DNA of 46,551 nt from positions 1 to 46,551 of the forward strand of contig CAZSZC010000006.1 of assembly GCA_964610775.1 (NCBI GenBank), given 5' to 3'. Shown piece after piece: positions 27,137-33,401 of this stretch. Below the pieces are notes generated by a model that was not told the origin of the DNA, searched no databases, and saw only the letters and a list, made by a program, of their open reading frames with translations. A program made the translations under genes and the position numbers. Within the stretch, counting starts at the first letter, position 1, and the number at the start of each line of letters is the position of its first letter. This DNA is from CAZPWF01 sp964610775. Its GTDB lineage: Bacteria; Patescibacteriota; Saccharimonadia; Saccharimonadales; JACQNP01.

Positions 27137-27165
27137 AACCTCCCTTCACCGGGAGGTTTTTTATT
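27137..27165 (+). terminator. Rho-independent terminator of the pilin operon
   Basis: Perfect 8-bp stem AACCTCCC (27137-27144) / GGGAGGTT (27151-27158) with a six-base loop, followed by TTTTTATT. It lies about 20 bases after the last pilin stop. Confidence 0.88.
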
Positions 27166-27186
27166 AAAGACCACTAATGAAATAAA

Positions 27187-27209
27187 AATCCGCTCACTAG
27201 GAGCGGATT
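27187..27209 (-). terminator. Terminator of hsp20 (leftward)
   Basis: Perfect 8-bp stem AATCCGCT / AGCGGATT with a seven-base loop. On the minus strand it is followed by TTTTTATTT, which fits termination of hsp20 transcripts; on the plus strand only ATTTAT follows. Confidence 0.75.
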
Positions 27210-27228
27210 ATTTATGATGATCTGATTC

Positions 27229-27714
27229 TTATAGAACTTGAATCTTCTTAACACTATCCTGCTTCACCTTGGTGAAGGAGATTGTTAGAACACCATCTTT
27301 AAGGACGGCTTCAATCTCATCTTCCTTTACACCAACTGGCAGGGCTATGCTACGAGAAAACTCACCCCAGTAGCATTCTTGAACAAAGTAATTCTCAACG
27401 TCATCTTCGTTACCTGCCGATAGTGTGCCGCGGATACTTAGAGTATTGTCGGCAATACTAACATCAAGATCGTGCTTGTTAACACCAGCCGTACGAGCTT
27501 TTACGACCAACTTTTCTTTGGTTTCGTAAACGTCAACTGCTAGCTGGCCAGGTACGGCTTCTTCTTCATCCCATTCATCTTGTTGCTGGGCTGAGGCCGC
27601 TGGATCGGCGGTAGCTTGAACTGGCTCTTCTGTAATAATTTCTTCTTCACCAAGGAAGGCTGCAGTCAGCTCATCTTCCATTAGCAAATCTTCATCACGG
27701 CTGCGTCTAGCCAT
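27229..27714 (-). CDS. Small heat shock protein, Hsp20/alpha-crystallin family
   Basis: ATP-independent holdase chaperone. The alpha-crystallin domain covers about residues 55-150 with VYETKEKLVVKARTAGVNKHDLDVSI and the closing A-x-L-K-x-GVLTI motif (AVLKDGVLTISF). A C-terminal KKIQVL resembles the I-x-I tail. The N-terminal 50 residues are acidic and Gln/Glu-rich. A GGAGGG ribosome site precedes the ATG. A promoter (TTGCAC-18-TATACT on the minus strand at 27774-27803) fits vegetative sigma; no CIRCE element was seen. Confidence 0.95.
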   Translation of the reverse strand: MARRSRDEDLLMEDELTAAFLGEEEIITEEPVQATADPAASAQQQDEWDEEEAVPGQLAVDVYETKEKLVVKARTAGVNKHDLDVSIADNTLSIRGTLSAGNEDDVENYFVQECYWGEFSRSIALPVGVKEDEIEAVLKDGVLTISFTKVKQDSVKKIQVL

Positions 27715-27773
27715 AAATCGTTACCCTCCACGTATCTTACTTTTGAAATAATTTGCAATTTTTGTTACTGATT

Positions 27774-27803
27774 AGTATAGCTTAGAGTGTAAAAGAGGTG
27801 CAA
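27774..27803 (-). promoter_or_regulatory. hsp20 promoter
   Basis: On the minus strand, TTGCAC (27798-27803) and TATACT (27774-27779) are separated by 18 bases, about 60 bases upstream of the hsp20 ATG. No inverted repeat typical of heat-shock repressors is visible. Confidence 0.5.
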
Positions 27804-27840
27804 CAGTACCCGCTTTATTTACAACAGTACTTATAACAAC

Positions 27841-28509
27841 ATGAAGCTATTAGATCGATTTTTAGATGTTATTGCCCCCTATAACTGCGTGAATTGTGGT
27901 CATGAAGGGAGTTTGTTATGTCGAAACTGTCAACTCGATACCTGTGATACTCTACCGTCGCGTTGTTATTGTTGTAAAAAACTCACGCAAGATTTTGCGG
28001 TCTGTGAAAAATGTCGTCGCAACAGTAGCCTTAAGCGCGTTTGGGTACGAAGTGAGTACAACGAGGTTGCCAAAAAACTGATCTACAGCACAAAATTCAA
28101 AAGTGCACGAGAAGGGTCTGGTGTTATTGCTGTGCTTATGACCGAAGAGCTTCCGGTATTTCCTGCAGGCACCACCGTCGTTCACATACCCAGCGCGGCT
28201 GAACGAAAACGACAAAGGGGCTATGATCATGCTGAGTATATTGCCCGAAAACTTGCCCATAACTCTAACCTTAATTTTCAAAAAATCTTGGGGAGGCATG
28301 GTAATGCGCGCCAGGTTGGCGCAACCAGAGAGGTTAGACTAAAACAACTCCAAGGTGCATTCTACGTAATAAATTCGAACATTAATGACAAACATATACT
28401 GTTGGTTGACGATATAGTCACAACGGGCGGAACACTAGAAGCAGCCGCCAAGGCTCTCAGGCAAGCTGGGGCTAAACAAGTAGATGCCGTCGTGTTTGCA
28501 CAAAAATAA
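27841..28509 (+). CDS. comF: ComF-family phosphoribosyltransferase-like protein
   Basis: ComF proteins take part in DNA uptake during natural competence at the inner side of the membrane. The N terminus carries two zinc-binding clusters with CVNCGHEGSLLCRNC and CYCCKKLTQDF / CEKC. A phosphoribosyltransferase fold follows, with the PRPP-binding motif LLVDDIVTTGGTLEAA near residues 185-200 and the KRQRGYDHAEYIA motif near 122-134. The 222 residues are a full-length member. No Shine-Dalgarno is visible, and a TATAAC hexamer is only 3 bases before the ATG. It fits a DNA-scavenging lifestyle. Confidence 0.93.
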   Translation: MKLLDRFLDVIAPYNCVNCGHEGSLLCRNCQLDTCDTLPSRCYCCKKLTQDFAVCEKCRRNSSLKRVWVRSEYNEVAKKLIYSTKFKSAREGSGVIAVLMTEELPVFPAGTTVVHIPSAAERKRQRGYDHAEYIARKLAHNSNLNFQKILGRHGNARQVGATREVRLKQLQGAFYVINSNINDKHILLVDDIVTTGGTLEAAAKALRQAGAKQVDAVVFAQK

Positions 28510-28535
28510 CCCTTCATAACTTCGGTGATACCTGA

Positions 28536-28541
28536 TATAAT
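28536..28541 (+). promoter_or_regulatory. Extended -10 element of tRNA-Ser(GCT)
   Basis: TGATATAAT, an extended -10 (TGn plus TATAAT), ends 11 bases before the mature tRNA 5' end. A weak TTCATA 17 bases upstream could be the -35. Confidence 0.6.
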
Positions 28542-28552
28542 CACCTAGTTGC

Positions 28553-28645
28553 GGAGGAGTACCCAAGTGGCTGAAGGGGACGGTTTGCTAAATCGTTAGG
28601 GGGGAGCAATCTCCCGCGAGGGTTCGAATCCCTCCTCCTCCGCCA
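28553..28645 (+). tRNA. tRNA-Ser(GCT)
   Basis: Class II tRNA with a long variable arm. The acceptor stem GGAGGAG pairs with CTCCTCC, followed by discriminator G and an encoded CCA. The anticodon loop is TTGCTAA, giving anticodon GCT, which reads AGC/AGU serine codons. The T-arm is GGTTCGAATCC. The variable arm is GGGGGGAGCAATCTCCC-like. G73 is the serine identity base. Confidence 0.95.
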
Positions 28646-28664
28646 CAAATTAAAGGAGTGTTGT

Positions 28665-28910
28665 ATGACACAAAGAACAATTGCGGTTGTGGGCATAGGG
28701 TTTGCGCCTAAAAAAAGCCCAGAGGCTCAAGCAGGAGAGTTAAAAAACAAAGAAGCAGCAACCGTAAGTCGGGTACCGAAAACACCAATTTCTAGAGAAG
28801 TTGAATTACCTGCAGACTCAACAGATCGGAATGTTCTTGCCGGTGAAATCGGTGAGGCAGCAACAATTGCAGTTGTTGGTGTTGATTTCGCACCAAAGAA
28901 ATCAAAATAA
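28665..28910 (+). CDS. Small protein with duplicated AVVG-FAPKK motif
   Basis: An 81-residue protein of unknown function between two tRNA-Ser genes, with an AAAGGAG ribosome site 8 bases before its ATG. A 14-residue motif occurs at both ends: TIAVVGIGFAPKKS (28677-28718) and TIAVVGVDFAPKKS (28863-28904), 12 of 14 identical. The two DNA copies differ at many third codon positions, so the repeat is kept at the protein level. The middle is polar with Glu, Lys and Asp. No signal peptide or membrane helix is visible. It may be a short linear-motif peptide or a binding ligand; that is speculation. Confidence 0.72.
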   Translation: MTQRTIAVVGIGFAPKKSPEAQAGELKNKEAATVSRVPKTPISREVELPADSTDRNVLAGEIGEAATIAVVGVDFAPKKSK

Positions 28911-28919
28911 TCAATCCAT

Positions 28920-29009
<90 letters not shown>

Positions 29010-29191
29010 AATAAATATGCCCACCAACGGTGGGTGTATTTATTTGTTGGGAAGCAACTGAACTGCTTCAGTTGCGTGGGATTCGAACAGGCGCAGCGAT
29101 GTCGAACCATTTAGTGAGACAGCGAGCCGGGCCCGATAGCGAAAAGCAAAGCTTTTCGACTAGTGGGTCGAAAATCCCTCCCTCTCTGCCA
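29010..29191 (+). mobile_element. Short insertion at tRNA-Ser(TGA) ending in a copy of the tRNA 3' end (putative mini-element)
   Basis: A 182-base segment between the tRNA and its terminator. It begins with a 17-bp hairpin (29009-29025 / 29029-29045, two wobbles). Next comes a 9-bp hairpin GCAACTGAA / TTCAGTTGC (29054-29075), then GGATTCGAAC (29079-29088), the inverted complement of the tRNA T-arm. It closes with AATCCCTCCCTCTCTGCCA (29173-29191), which repeats the tRNA 3' end (28991-29009) with one mismatch. Duplication of a tRNA 3' end downstream of the gene is the usual trace of site-specific integration. No gene lies inside, so it would be non-autonomous. This is inference. Confidence 0.5.
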
Positions 29192-29220
29192 AAAAAGAGT
29201 CGCCACTAGGCGGCTTTTTT
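29191..29220 (+). terminator. Terminator after the tRNA-Ser(TGA) locus
   Basis: AAAAAAG followed by stem GTCGCC / GGCGGC (loop ACTA, one wobble) and TTTTTT. The flanking A-run also pairs with the T-run. It directly follows the repeated tRNA 3' end, as if it once followed the tRNA itself. Confidence 0.82.
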
Positions 29221-29241
29221 AGATTGCTGTACAATACGCTT

Positions 29242-29826
29242 ATGGAAAAGGTTGATAAACAACCAAAGAGTAACCCGGAAGACAAAGACGTAAATTGGAG
29301 TTTCCACAGTGAGGGCAATAGTGTCCCGTCTGAAGCTGCGCAGAGTGCGGGGTTTTCGCCACAGGTAATCGATCCGGTCGAATGGACCGCATCCGAGTAC
29401 GTCTCACACCAGAAGGATAATTCTTGGTATGTGATGGCTGTAGGTGGTGGTGTCTTACTATCCGGAATAATATTTCTTTTTACTCGTGATCTGTTTTCTA
29501 CGGCAATGGTTATTGTGGCGGTGGGGATATTTATTGCGGCTGCGGCTAGACCTCCGCGTGTTCTCAGCTACATGCTAGACAGTAAAGGTATAACGATCGG
29601 TCGTAAGTTTTATTCTTATGAGAAGTTCAAAGCTTTTTCGGTTATCAATGAGGGTGTTCTTCATTCTATTTCGCTTGATCCTCTCGAGAGATTTATGCCA
29701 AATATATCGGTTTACTTTGATCCTAATGATGAACAAAAAATAACAAACGTACTAGGAACTTATCTTCCATTTGAAGCTAAACAACAAACACCAGTCGATA
29801 AGCTAATGCATAAAATCCGCTTCTAA
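29242..29826 (+). CDS. Two-helix membrane protein with PH-like domain
   Basis: A 194-residue protein, conserved-hypothetical in appearance. Residues about 1-60 are cytoplasmic and polar (DWxASEYVSHQK-like). Two transmembrane helices are at about 63-83 and 87-107. The remaining 85 residues form a compact beta-rich domain (SKGITIGRKFYSYEKFKAF) like bacterial PH/DUF5673-type modules and end in VDKLMHKIRF. The ATG at 29242 is used because a TACAAT -10-like hexamer (29230-29235) lies 6 bases before it, so the message would start at or near the ATG. No Shine-Dalgarno is seen. Confidence 0.8.
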   Translation: MEKVDKQPKSNPEDKDVNWSFHSEGNSVPSEAAQSAGFSPQVIDPVEWTASEYVSHQKDNSWYVMAVGGGVLLSGIIFLFTRDLFSTAMVIVAVGIFIAAAARPPRVLSYMLDSKGITIGRKFYSYEKFKAFSVINEGVLHSISLDPLERFMPNISVYFDPNDEQKITNVLGTYLPFEAKQQTPVDKLMHKIRF

Positions 29827-29828
29827 CA

Positions 29829-31493
29829 CTAGTAATTACCCCTGTTTAATGCTATACTCTCCCCTGTTGTTTTTATGCACCCGTAGCTCAGCTGGATAGA
29901 GCGTTGGCTTGCGGAGCCAAAGGTCGTAGGTTCAAATCCTGCCGGGTGTACCACGGCGGAGTTTTCACTAGGAAGCTCCGCCGTTGTAGTTTTACGAGAC
30001 TTTTCTATATCTGTTAATTGTTTGTATATTTCGCTCGGTTCGCTCGTTCCAAAAGTTTGGTCTGGATACAGGGCTATTCCGCCCTCATAAACCAGTTTTT
30101 GGAACAGCACCTTATTTTCACCCGTTGCAGTACGCCAAATTTGACCTGCATTAGCTAGAAAGTAGACCGCTTCGTTGATGATTTTCCGTTTATCAACCTC
30201 AACGGTTTTCTTCTCATCACGTTCAAACTCTAACTCCTCTTGCTTAATTTCTAATCGGCTAATTTGTTCATTAAACGATTTCTCATTTTGTATTTTGCCG
30301 TCGCCCATCATATCAAAAAGCTTGTTACGACGGTTCTCTAGCTTTGCTAGTTCCTCGTCAATTTGCTTTCGTTCTTCTTGAACATCACGAAAGTCCTTGT
30401 CCCAACGCTTTAGAACAATGGCTTTAAATACTTCCATAGCCCACTCAGACGGCACCAGCTTATCAAGCTGTGTTGCAAAGTCCTCGTGGGCTTTAGCTTT
30501 TGGGATTGAAACCCTGACGCCATCACGTTTTATCGTGCATTTTGTACAGTGGTAGGCGGGGTGGTTTATGCCACTGCCACCCCTAGGAGCACTCCCAGTC
30601 AGTTTATGCCCACAATTTCCGCATCTAAGATAACGCTTTAGCGGAAAGAATGGCCTAAACCGTGCTGGTTTAGCGTAAGAACGCCTCCTACCAGCCAATA
30701 TATCCTGTACGGCTTTCCATTGACTGTATTCAACGATAGCTGGGTGTAGACCGTCAATCTCTTTGTTGCCAGTCATCTTGTTGTTTATTTTTCCAGCGTA
30801 TACAACGTTGTTCAGTAATCCGATTGCACCATTTCGTGAAAGCGGATTGCCCGTTGCTGTGGTAAGTTTGCACTCAACAGCCACCTTAGCGGCATCGTTC
30901 TGTAAATACCTTCCAGTTGAAAACATATCAAAGAACTTACGAATAGCTCTAACTGTAGCTCCGTCGCCAAACGCAAGTGTGGGGCGTTTCAGGTCATCCT
31001 TGACGTTTAAGTAACCCAACGGGGCATTAACAACCCAACCACCTTCTAGCGTCCGTGCAATCATCCCTGCACTACATCGCTCGGAACGTAGGTCATTGTC
31101 AAACTGAGCAAAACTAGCCAGTACGTGCTCCATCAACTTACCTGTAGTGGTATCACCGATTGGCTCAGTAGCCGACCAGAGTATTATGCCCATCTTTTTT
31201 AATAGTACCTGTAATGCCGTATGGTCCTGTACCGAACGAGCAAACCTGTCAATTTTGTAAACGACTACGTGCCCAACCGATTTACGGTTCGCCCTACAGT
31301 ACTCCATTAGCTCTTTTAGCTGTGTTCTGTCGGCAGTTTTGGCACTTTCTCCCTCGTCTGCAAATACTTTTACTACTTTTAAATCTTTGTTTGCACAAAA
31401 TGTGCTACATACTTTCTCTTGTTCGTCCAAGCTCATATTATCAACCTGTTCGGTTGTAGATACTCGCTTGTAAATAACTGCTTCGTTTTTCAT
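29829..31493 (-). CDS. Large serine recombinase/integrase whose frame crosses attL
   Basis: Site-specific recombinase of the large serine family, likely to integrate and excise the element. The resolvase domain spans 1-150, with nucleophile Ser12 in YKRVSTTEQ and the RFARS segment. The recombinase domain (about 160-275) includes GGWVVNAPLGYLN. A zinc ribbon is at about 288-316 (CGNCGHKLTG ... CTKC), and a coiled coil follows at about 365-430. AAAGGAG precedes the ATG. From about residue 514 the protein is encoded by the antisense strand of tRNA-Arg and beyond (AGFEPTTFGS), so the last 40 residues come from the chromosome. In an excised circle the frame would close about 12 codons after the junction. 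Confidence 0.9.
   Translation of the reverse strand: MKNEAVIYKRVSTTEQVDNMSLDEQEKVCSTFCANKDLKVVKVFADEGESAKTADRTQLKELMEYCRANRKSVGHVVVYKIDRFARSVQDHTALQVLLKKMGIILWSATEPIGDTTTGKLMEHVLASFAQFDNDLRSERCSAGMIARTLEGGWVVNAPLGYLNVKDDLKRPTLAFGDGATVRAIRKFFDMFSTGRYLQNDAAKVAVECKLTTATGNPLSRNGAIGLLNNVVYAGKINNKMTGNKEIDGLHPAIVEYSQWKAVQDILAGRRRSYAKPARFRPFFPLKRYLRCGNCGHKLTGSAPRGGSGINHPAYHCTKCTIKRDGVRVSIPKAKAHEDFATQLDKLVPSEWAMEVFKAIVLKRWDKDFRDVQEERKQIDEELAKLENRRNKLFDMMGDGKIQNEKSFNEQISRLEIKQEELEFERDEKKTVEVDKRKIINEAVYFLANAGQIWRTATGENKVLFQKLVYEGGIALYPDQTFGTSEPSEIYKQLTDIEKSRKTTTAELPSENSAVVHPAGFEPTTFGSASQRSIQLSYGCIKTTGESIALNRGNY
29853..29858 (+). promoter_or_regulatory. Extended -10 element of tRNA-Arg(GCG)
   Basis: TGCTATACT, an extended -10, lies 18 bases before the mature 5' end of the tRNA. 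Confidence 0.5.
29877..29953 (+). tRNA. tRNA-Arg(GCG), integration site of the 12.5-kb element
   Basis: A 77-base tRNA with encoded CCA. Acceptor GCACCCG pairs with CGGGTGT (terminal G-U), discriminator A. D-arm GCTCAGCTGGATAGAGC. Anticodon stem TTGGC/GCCAA with loop TTGCGGA, so the anticodon is GCG. T-arm GTAGGTTCAAATCCTGC. Most bacteria read CGN codons with an ACG anticodon edited to inosine, so GCG is unusual. The last 19 bases recur at 42407-42425. Confidence 0.95.
29935..29953 (+). repeat. attL: 3' end of tRNA-Arg
   Basis: The last 19 bases of the functional tRNA-Arg, repeated at the right end of the element. Because this copy completes a working tRNA it is under selection, unlike the right copy. 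Confidence 0.72.
29953..29984. terminator. Hairpin just inside the element's left end
   Basis: Perfect 9-bp stem ACGGCGGAG (29953-29961) / CTCCGCCGT (29976-29984), followed on the plus strand by TGTAGTTTT. It sits directly behind the CCA of tRNA-Arg and could replace the displaced terminator. On the minus strand it lies inside the C-terminal part of the recombinase reading frame. Confidence 0.5.
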
Positions 31494-31559
31494 AATTAAT
31501 CTCCTTTAATTGTTACATTAAGCTCACTTGACGCAATAGACTTAAGTGGATTTTGGAAC
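31494..31559 (-). repeat. 5' leader of the serine recombinase, copy 1 of a shared leader
   Basis: The core at 31535-31559 (AATAGACTTAAGTGGATTTTGGAAC on the plus strand) recurs at 31821-31844 with three substitutions and one missing base. Each copy lies about 40-65 bases upstream of a start codon on the minus strand, with an AAGGAG ribosome site downstream. Similarity continues weakly toward the ATG (TTAAGTAA / TTAATGTAA). The copy here overlaps the 3' end of the next gene. Confidence 0.55.
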
Positions 31560-31781
31560 GACATCACATAAATGTGTTGATTTGATGTAATACAAATCTG
31601 AAATATCCTCGGGGTCGTTCTCTCTGACCATATTCTCGTAGTGTCGTGCTAAAGCAATCTGAGCTTTCTCGTGAGTCTCAAATACCCCTAAGGCGTATAG
31701 TCCCTCATCAATGTTAATGCCCAGCGAATAACCGAGTAAAACCCAGGCTTCGGTTGCTACCTTGCTACTATTGTCTTTCAT
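31542..31781 (-). CDS. Small element protein, function unknown
   Basis: A 79-residue protein starting MKDNSSKVATEAWVLLGYS. The start at 31781 is chosen because TAAGGAG precedes it; an upstream in-frame start at 31847 lies in the repeated leader and is unlikely. A short region SLGINIDEGLYALGVFETHEKAQIALARHY is compact with an alpha/beta pattern like small accessory DNA-element proteins. It ends with Lys and Ser. No domain is recognised. It shares its leader with the recombinase gene, which suggests joint control. Confidence 0.62.
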   Translation of the reverse strand: MKDNSSKVATEAWVLLGYSLGINIDEGLYALGVFETHEKAQIALARHYENMVRENDPEDISDLYYIKSTHLCDVVPKST

Positions 31782-31844
31782 ATTTAACTCCTTATAGTTA
31801 CTTAATTTATGTACGCTTTTAATAGACCCAAGCGGATTTGGAAC
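31782..31844 (-). repeat. Shared leader, copy 2
   Basis: Upstream region of the 79-residue gene. The core at 31821-31844 (AATAGACCCAAGCGG then GATTTGGAAC) matches the leader of the recombinase gene. It is followed on the minus strand by TTAAGTAACTATAAGGAG, then the ATG. Confidence 0.55.
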
Positions 31845-31860
31845 CAATACTTGAGTTGCA

Positions 31861-31924
31861 CTTTAGGCAGTAGTCAGCCTAGAGCAAGAACCAATTACTT
31901 AAGGGCTGACCAAATTGCCTAAAG
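31861..31924. other. Nested inverted repeat between element genes
   Basis: An outer perfect 9-bp stem CTTTAGGCA (31861-31869) / TGCCTAAAG (31916-31924) encloses an inner perfect 7-bp stem GTCAGCC (31873-31879) / GGCTGAC (31904-31910). It could be a transcriptional stop, an RNA structure or a binding site. No poly-U follows on the minus strand, so a simple terminator for the upstream genes is not obvious. Confidence 0.5.
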
Positions 31925-31936
31925 CCGATTTTTATT

Positions 31937-32137
31937 TCATTTTTTTTGCTTATAAGCTGCCTCCTTACTAGCGACCACGCTTTCTAGAAACAGCTGAGCT
32001 AGAAAATCTAACTCGGTAATGAATTGCTTTATATCGGTATCGCTTTTACCGTCAAGGCAACCTTTTACTGCCTCGTTAGCGATTTTACGCATTTCAGAAA
32101 TAGACATTATGGGTGGCTGAGTAATCAAGTCTTTCAT
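31937..32137 (-). CDS. Small element protein, function unknown
   Basis: A 66-residue, helical, charged protein (MSISEMRKIANEAVKGC, then DTDIKQFITELDFLAQLFLES). It has no membrane segment. Its ATG overlaps the stop of the DUF5659-like gene by four bases (ATGA), so it is coupled to it. The Lys-rich end (KEAAYKQKK) may contact nucleic acid. No family recognised. Confidence 0.6.
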   Translation of the reverse strand: MKDLITQPPIMSISEMRKIANEAVKGCLDGKSDTDIKQFITELDFLAQLFLESVVASKEAAYKQKK

Positions 32138-32373
32138 TGCGAGTATATCCTCGCTTTTAGCTTACGAACGGTATCTAATAGCAGTCCTGCGGGGATTAGT
32201 AAATCATCAGACCAAAAACGTGTGATGTGCTCTTGTAGTTCGGACGTGTCCTGAAAAGCAAATACGACCCTACGAGGGTCGGTTCTATCAACACTAACTA
32301 TGTTAAAACCACTTGCAACCAGTGTGGCCGCAAGTCCTAAGTCAGTGGTGGTTTCATAGTTAGTTTCTTTCAT
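32134..32373 (-). CDS. DUF5659-like small protein
   Basis: A 79-residue protein with the pattern of DUF5659: TDLGLAATLVASGFNIVSVD, then RRVVFAFQDTSELQEHITRF and LLDTVRKLKARI. Such proteins are common on phages and mobile elements of diverse bacteria; their function is unknown. The assignment is from remembered pattern, without a search. It lies upstream of and is coupled to the 66-residue gene. Confidence 0.6.
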   Translation of the reverse strand: MKETNYETTTDLGLAATLVASGFNIVSVDRTDPRRVVFAFQDTSELQEHITRFWSDDLLIPAGLLLDTVRKLKARIYSQ

Positions 32374-32439
32374 ATCATCATCCTTACTTAATAGATTTAT
32401 GATTCTATTGTTCCAGGATTGATGATTTATATCGTGGAC

Positions 32440-33177
32440 TTAACCTGCTTCGTTAGTTTTGTCCCGTAAATATCTCTGTTTGTATCTTTGAACTCGCTTT
32501 TTTACCAACTCAATAGTATCTATCTCATTATTGGAATATTCTTTCGGATAGTATTTCTCAGCCAATTCCTTATAAGCTAAACCTTCATTCCTGTCTTGGA
32601 ACATTTTGGCATCAAGTTCGGGGTCGGAGAATGGTTTTTCTAACTGATTTGCAGGCCCGAGATATGGGGCAAAAGCTTTCCAAGCATTGACGTAATCCTC
32701 TCTGCGTAAGCCTGGCTTTATTTCTAACGTTATTTTATCTTTCTCTACTTTTTTGGCTCTAATTTTGTCTACTTGCCCCATTACAAACGAAGTGGTTGGT
32801 CTGCGATTAACAACAAACTCCTCAACATACGGTCTCCACTGTTCTGAAAGGTTTGCAACTTCAAGTATTTTTGTTATCTCCTGGTTAATAAACGCCATAG
32901 TCTCTTGATAAGTCTTGAGATTCGGATATTTGTCTCGTACAAAAACCATAATTAGAATTATTGCTTCGCCATCATCTATTATCTCGTCATTTATACCAAA
33001 CTTAACTCGTACATCATCAATGGCTTTCAGAAATACTGGATTGTTAACTACATAGTTCTCATTTTTTCTGGCAGACTTGTCGTGTTTGCCCCCCAGAAGT
33101 CTGTCAATACTCGTGTTAATAAACTCCGCTTCAATAAGCTCATTTGCGAGCATTTTATTTTCATCTTCATCTTTCAT
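32440..33177 (-). CDS. Element protein, function unknown
   Basis: A 245-residue soluble protein, acidic at the N terminus and basic at the C terminus. The C-terminal 90 residues read like a helical DNA-binding segment (LAYKELAEKYYPKEYSNNE then IELVKKRVQRYKQRY), with LAYKELAEKYYP reminiscent of helix-turn-helix elements that respond to resolvase-like proteins. The middle (ITLEIKPGLRREDYVNAWKA) is alpha/beta. A role in regulating or helping recombination is possible, but no family is recognised. It is followed by a 66-base spacer before the next gene. Confidence 0.62.
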   Translation of the reverse strand: MKDEDENKMLANELIEAEFINTSIDRLLGGKHDKSARKNENYVVNNPVFLKAIDDVRVKFGINDEIIDDGEAIILIMVFVRDKYPNLKTYQETMAFINQEITKILEVANLSEQWRPYVEEFVVNRRPTTSFVMGQVDKIRAKKVEKDKITLEIKPGLRREDYVNAWKAFAPYLGPANQLEKPFSDPELDAKMFQDRNEGLAYKELAEKYYPKEYSNNEIDTIELVKKRVQRYKQRYLRDKTNEAG

Positions 33178-33401
33178 ATTTCTATTATAAGGTTAGTGCT
33201 TGTAATTATAGTTATTGGCAGTAAAAGATAGGCCGAACCCTACATTATTCCTGCACTTTCCCTAACATTTAGCTCAAAAACTAAACTAATACCTAAAATT
33301 GCCCAACTTGTGTGCAGGGATTATTAGGGACTATTTGTTGAAAACAGCATTATTACAGGACTAAGTTAGGCAATATTTAGGAACTTGTTAGGGCATTTAG
33401 C
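33178..33401. repeat. Spacer with opposed CCTAA/TTAGG repeats
   Basis: A 224-base AT-rich region between the tyrosine recombinase and the 245-residue gene. The pentamer appears repeatedly: CCCTAAC and CCTAAAA in the left half (about 33258, 33292, plus a CCTACA variant near 33239), and TTAGGG, TTAGGC, TTAGGA, TTAGGG in the right half (about 33323-33393). The phrase CATTTAGCT plus A-runs occurs twice (about 33266 and 33393). The two halves point toward each other. It may hold recombinase arm sites, an origin or an operator. Beyond these repeats nothing gene-like is seen. Confidence 0.5.
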
